Source: Desulfuromonadaceae bacterium
Lineage (GTDB): Bacteria; Desulfobacterota; Desulfuromonadia; Desulfuromonadales; Desulfuromonadaceae
DNA length: 6,060 nucleotides
Assembly: GCA_027065245.1 (NCBI GenBank)
Contig: JAMOOS010000320.1
Location: forward strand, 1-6,060
Direction of reading: 5' to 3'
The position numbers and the translations under genes were made by a program. Every line of letters begins with the position of its first letter. Within the stretch, counting starts at the first letter, position 1. The notes under the pieces were generated by a model. It worked only from the letters and a program-made list of their open reading frames with translations. It did not search any database and was not told where the DNA came from. Positions 4,888 through 6,060 of the stretch are shown in pieces.

Positions 4888-6060
4888 ATGCTAGATAATC
4901 TTACCGATAAATTTGACTCTATTTTCAAGAAGTTAAGTGGCAGGGGGCGCCTGAGCGAGGCGCAGGTGCGCGAGGCCATGCGTGAGGTGCGCCTGGTGCT
5001 GCTCGAAGCCGACGTCAACTTCAAGGTGGTCAAGGATTTTGTCGCCGCCGTTACCGAGCGCGCCATCGGCGCCGAGGTGCTCAAGAGCCTTACCCCGGCG
5101 CAGCATGTGATAAAAATTGTCCGTGATGAGCTGGGGCGGTTGATGGGTGAGGGGGCCAACGCCGAGCTGGATCTGGCGGCGCAGCCGCCGGTGGCCATCA
5201 TGTTGTGCGGTCTGCAGGGGGCAGGTAAAACCACCACCTGCGGCAAGCTGGCGCTCAAGCTGCGGCGCGACAAACGTAAACCGCTGCTGGTGCCCGCCGA
5301 TGTCTATCGTCCGGCCGCCATCGAGCAGCTTAAAACCCTGGGGCGCCAGCTCGACGTGCCGGTGTTTGACTCCAGTGCCGATGAGGACCCGGTGGATATC
5401 TGTCGCCGCGCCCAGGAGTACGCGCGCAACCACGCTCTTGATACCATTATCCTCGATACTGCTGGTCGTCTGCATATCGACGATACTCTCATGGCGGAGC
5501 TGGAGCGGATTCGCAGCGCCATCGAACCGCGCGAGATTCTGTTTGTCGCCGACGCCATGACCGGACAGGACGCCGTAAATGTGGTCAAGAGTTTCGACGA
5601 GCGTCTCGACATCAGTGGCGTTATCCTCACCAAGCTCGACGGCGATGCTCGCGGCGGTGCGGCGCTGTCGGTGCATGCGGTAACCGGCAAGCCGATAAAA
5701 TTTGTCGGTATGGGTGAAAAAATGGACGCCCTGGAGGCGTTCCATCCCGACCGCATGGCGCAGCGCATTCTTGGCATGGGCGATGTTCTCAGCCTCATCG
5801 AAAAGGCCGAGGCCGCCATCGACAAGGACGACGCCGCCAAAATGGAAGCGGCTTTGCGCAAGGACGGATTCACTCTGGAGAATTTTCGCGATCAGTTGCA
5901 GATGGTGAAAAAGATGGGCTCCATGGAGTCGTTGCTGAAGATGATTCCTGGCGCCTCCAAGGCGCTCAAAAAGGCCGGTAGCGCCCAGTTGCCCGACGAG
6001 GAGCTTAAAAAGATAGAAGCCATCATCTCCTCCATGACGGTGGCGGAGCGGCGCAACCAT
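4888..6060 (+). CDS. ffh: Signal recognition particle GTPase Ffh (3' end missing)
   Basis: Ffh/SRP54 binds 4.5S RNA and signal sequences of nascent membrane proteins and targets ribosomes to FtsY and SecYEG. 391 codons are visible and the frame is open to the right edge; the family is usually about 450 aa, so roughly 60 residues are missing. The N domain (about 1-95) begins MLDNLTDKFDSIFKKLSG and has the ALLEADV-type motif as LLEADVNFKVV (38-48). The G domain shows G1 GLQGAGKTTT (108-117), the insertion-box region with ADVYRPAA (137-144), DTAGR (190-194), TKLDGDARGG (248-257), and the closing loop GMGEK (274-278). The M domain begins at about 325 (FTLENFRDQLQMVKKMG) and contains methionine-rich helices. 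The RNA-binding SRRKR/GSG helix would lie beyond the window. The start is ATG 4888 with a weak purine-rich site (GCGAGAAAG) just upstream. Confidence 0.98.
   Translation, partial: MLDNLTDKFDSIFKKLSGRGRLSEAQVREAMREVRLVLLEADVNFKVVKDFVAAVTERAIGAEVLKSLTPAQHVIKIVRDELGRLMGEGANAELDLAAQPPVAIMLCGLQGAGKTTTCGKLALKLRRDKRKPLLVPADVYRPAAIEQLKTLGRQLDVPVFDSSADEDPVDICRRAQEYARNHALDTIILDTAGRLHIDDTLMAELERIRSAIEPREILFVADAMTGQDAVNVVKSFDERLDISGVILTKLDGDARGGAALSVHAVTGKPIKFVGMGEKMDALEAFHPDRMAQRILGMGDVLSLIEKAEAAIDKDDAAKMEAALRKDGFTLENFRDQLQMVKKMGSMESLLKMIPGASKALKKAGSAQLPDEELKKIEAIISSMTVAERRNH

Noticed and set aside
4933..6060. Antisense open frame across ffh (375 codons)
   Set aside because: Same effect: it ends at the TTA codon 16 of ffh. 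The forward strand has every Ffh GTPase motif.

Overview
The window looks like an ordinary housekeeping stretch of a moderately GC-rich, Gram-negative, cytochrome-rich anaerobe. A split system II cytochrome c maturation pair (ResB then CcsA), a DUF3343 gene, a DUF721 protein with a proline/alanine-rich tail, and ffh together suggest the Desulfuromonadota (Geobacter/Desulfuromonas/Pelobacter type). That placement is inference from gene families and remembered gene style, not from a search.

Layout. Bases 1-2013 hold the 3' part of resB and a complete ccsA, a + strand operon that would move haem across the inner membrane and attach it to apocytochromes c. Bases 2014-2244 are non-coding and repetitive: a 19-bp perfect inverted repeat (2029-2047/2115-2133), a 52-bp direct repeat present twice (2070-2121 and 2167-2218, 48/52 identical), several nested hairpins, and a short GGGGACGGTCCC palindrome at the start of the next gene. 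Bases 2245-3003 encode a TrmN6-type tRNA adenine-N6 methyltransferase. Bases 3129-3653 encode a small exported or membrane-anchored coiled-coil protein of unknown function. It carries an internal 21-bp DNA tandem repeat and has codon usage clearly unlike its neighbours.

Bases 3701-4457 hold a two-gene minus-strand operon: a small three-helix membrane protein of unknown function (GTG start, good Shine-Dalgarno) followed 7 bp later by a DUF721/DciA-like protein. Divergent from it, 4552-4815 encodes a DUF3343 (putative Se/S carrier-like) protein. A near-consensus sigma-70 promoter (4824-4852) then leads into ffh, the SRP54-type GTPase, which begins at 4888 and runs off the right edge inside its M domain.

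I do not see a new multi-gene system such as defence, CRISPR, phage or secretion machinery. The points most worth a second look are the compound repeat between ccsA and trmN6, the compositionally foreign coiled-coil gene with its slippage-prone heptad repeat, and the uncharacterised membrane protein coupled to DUF721.
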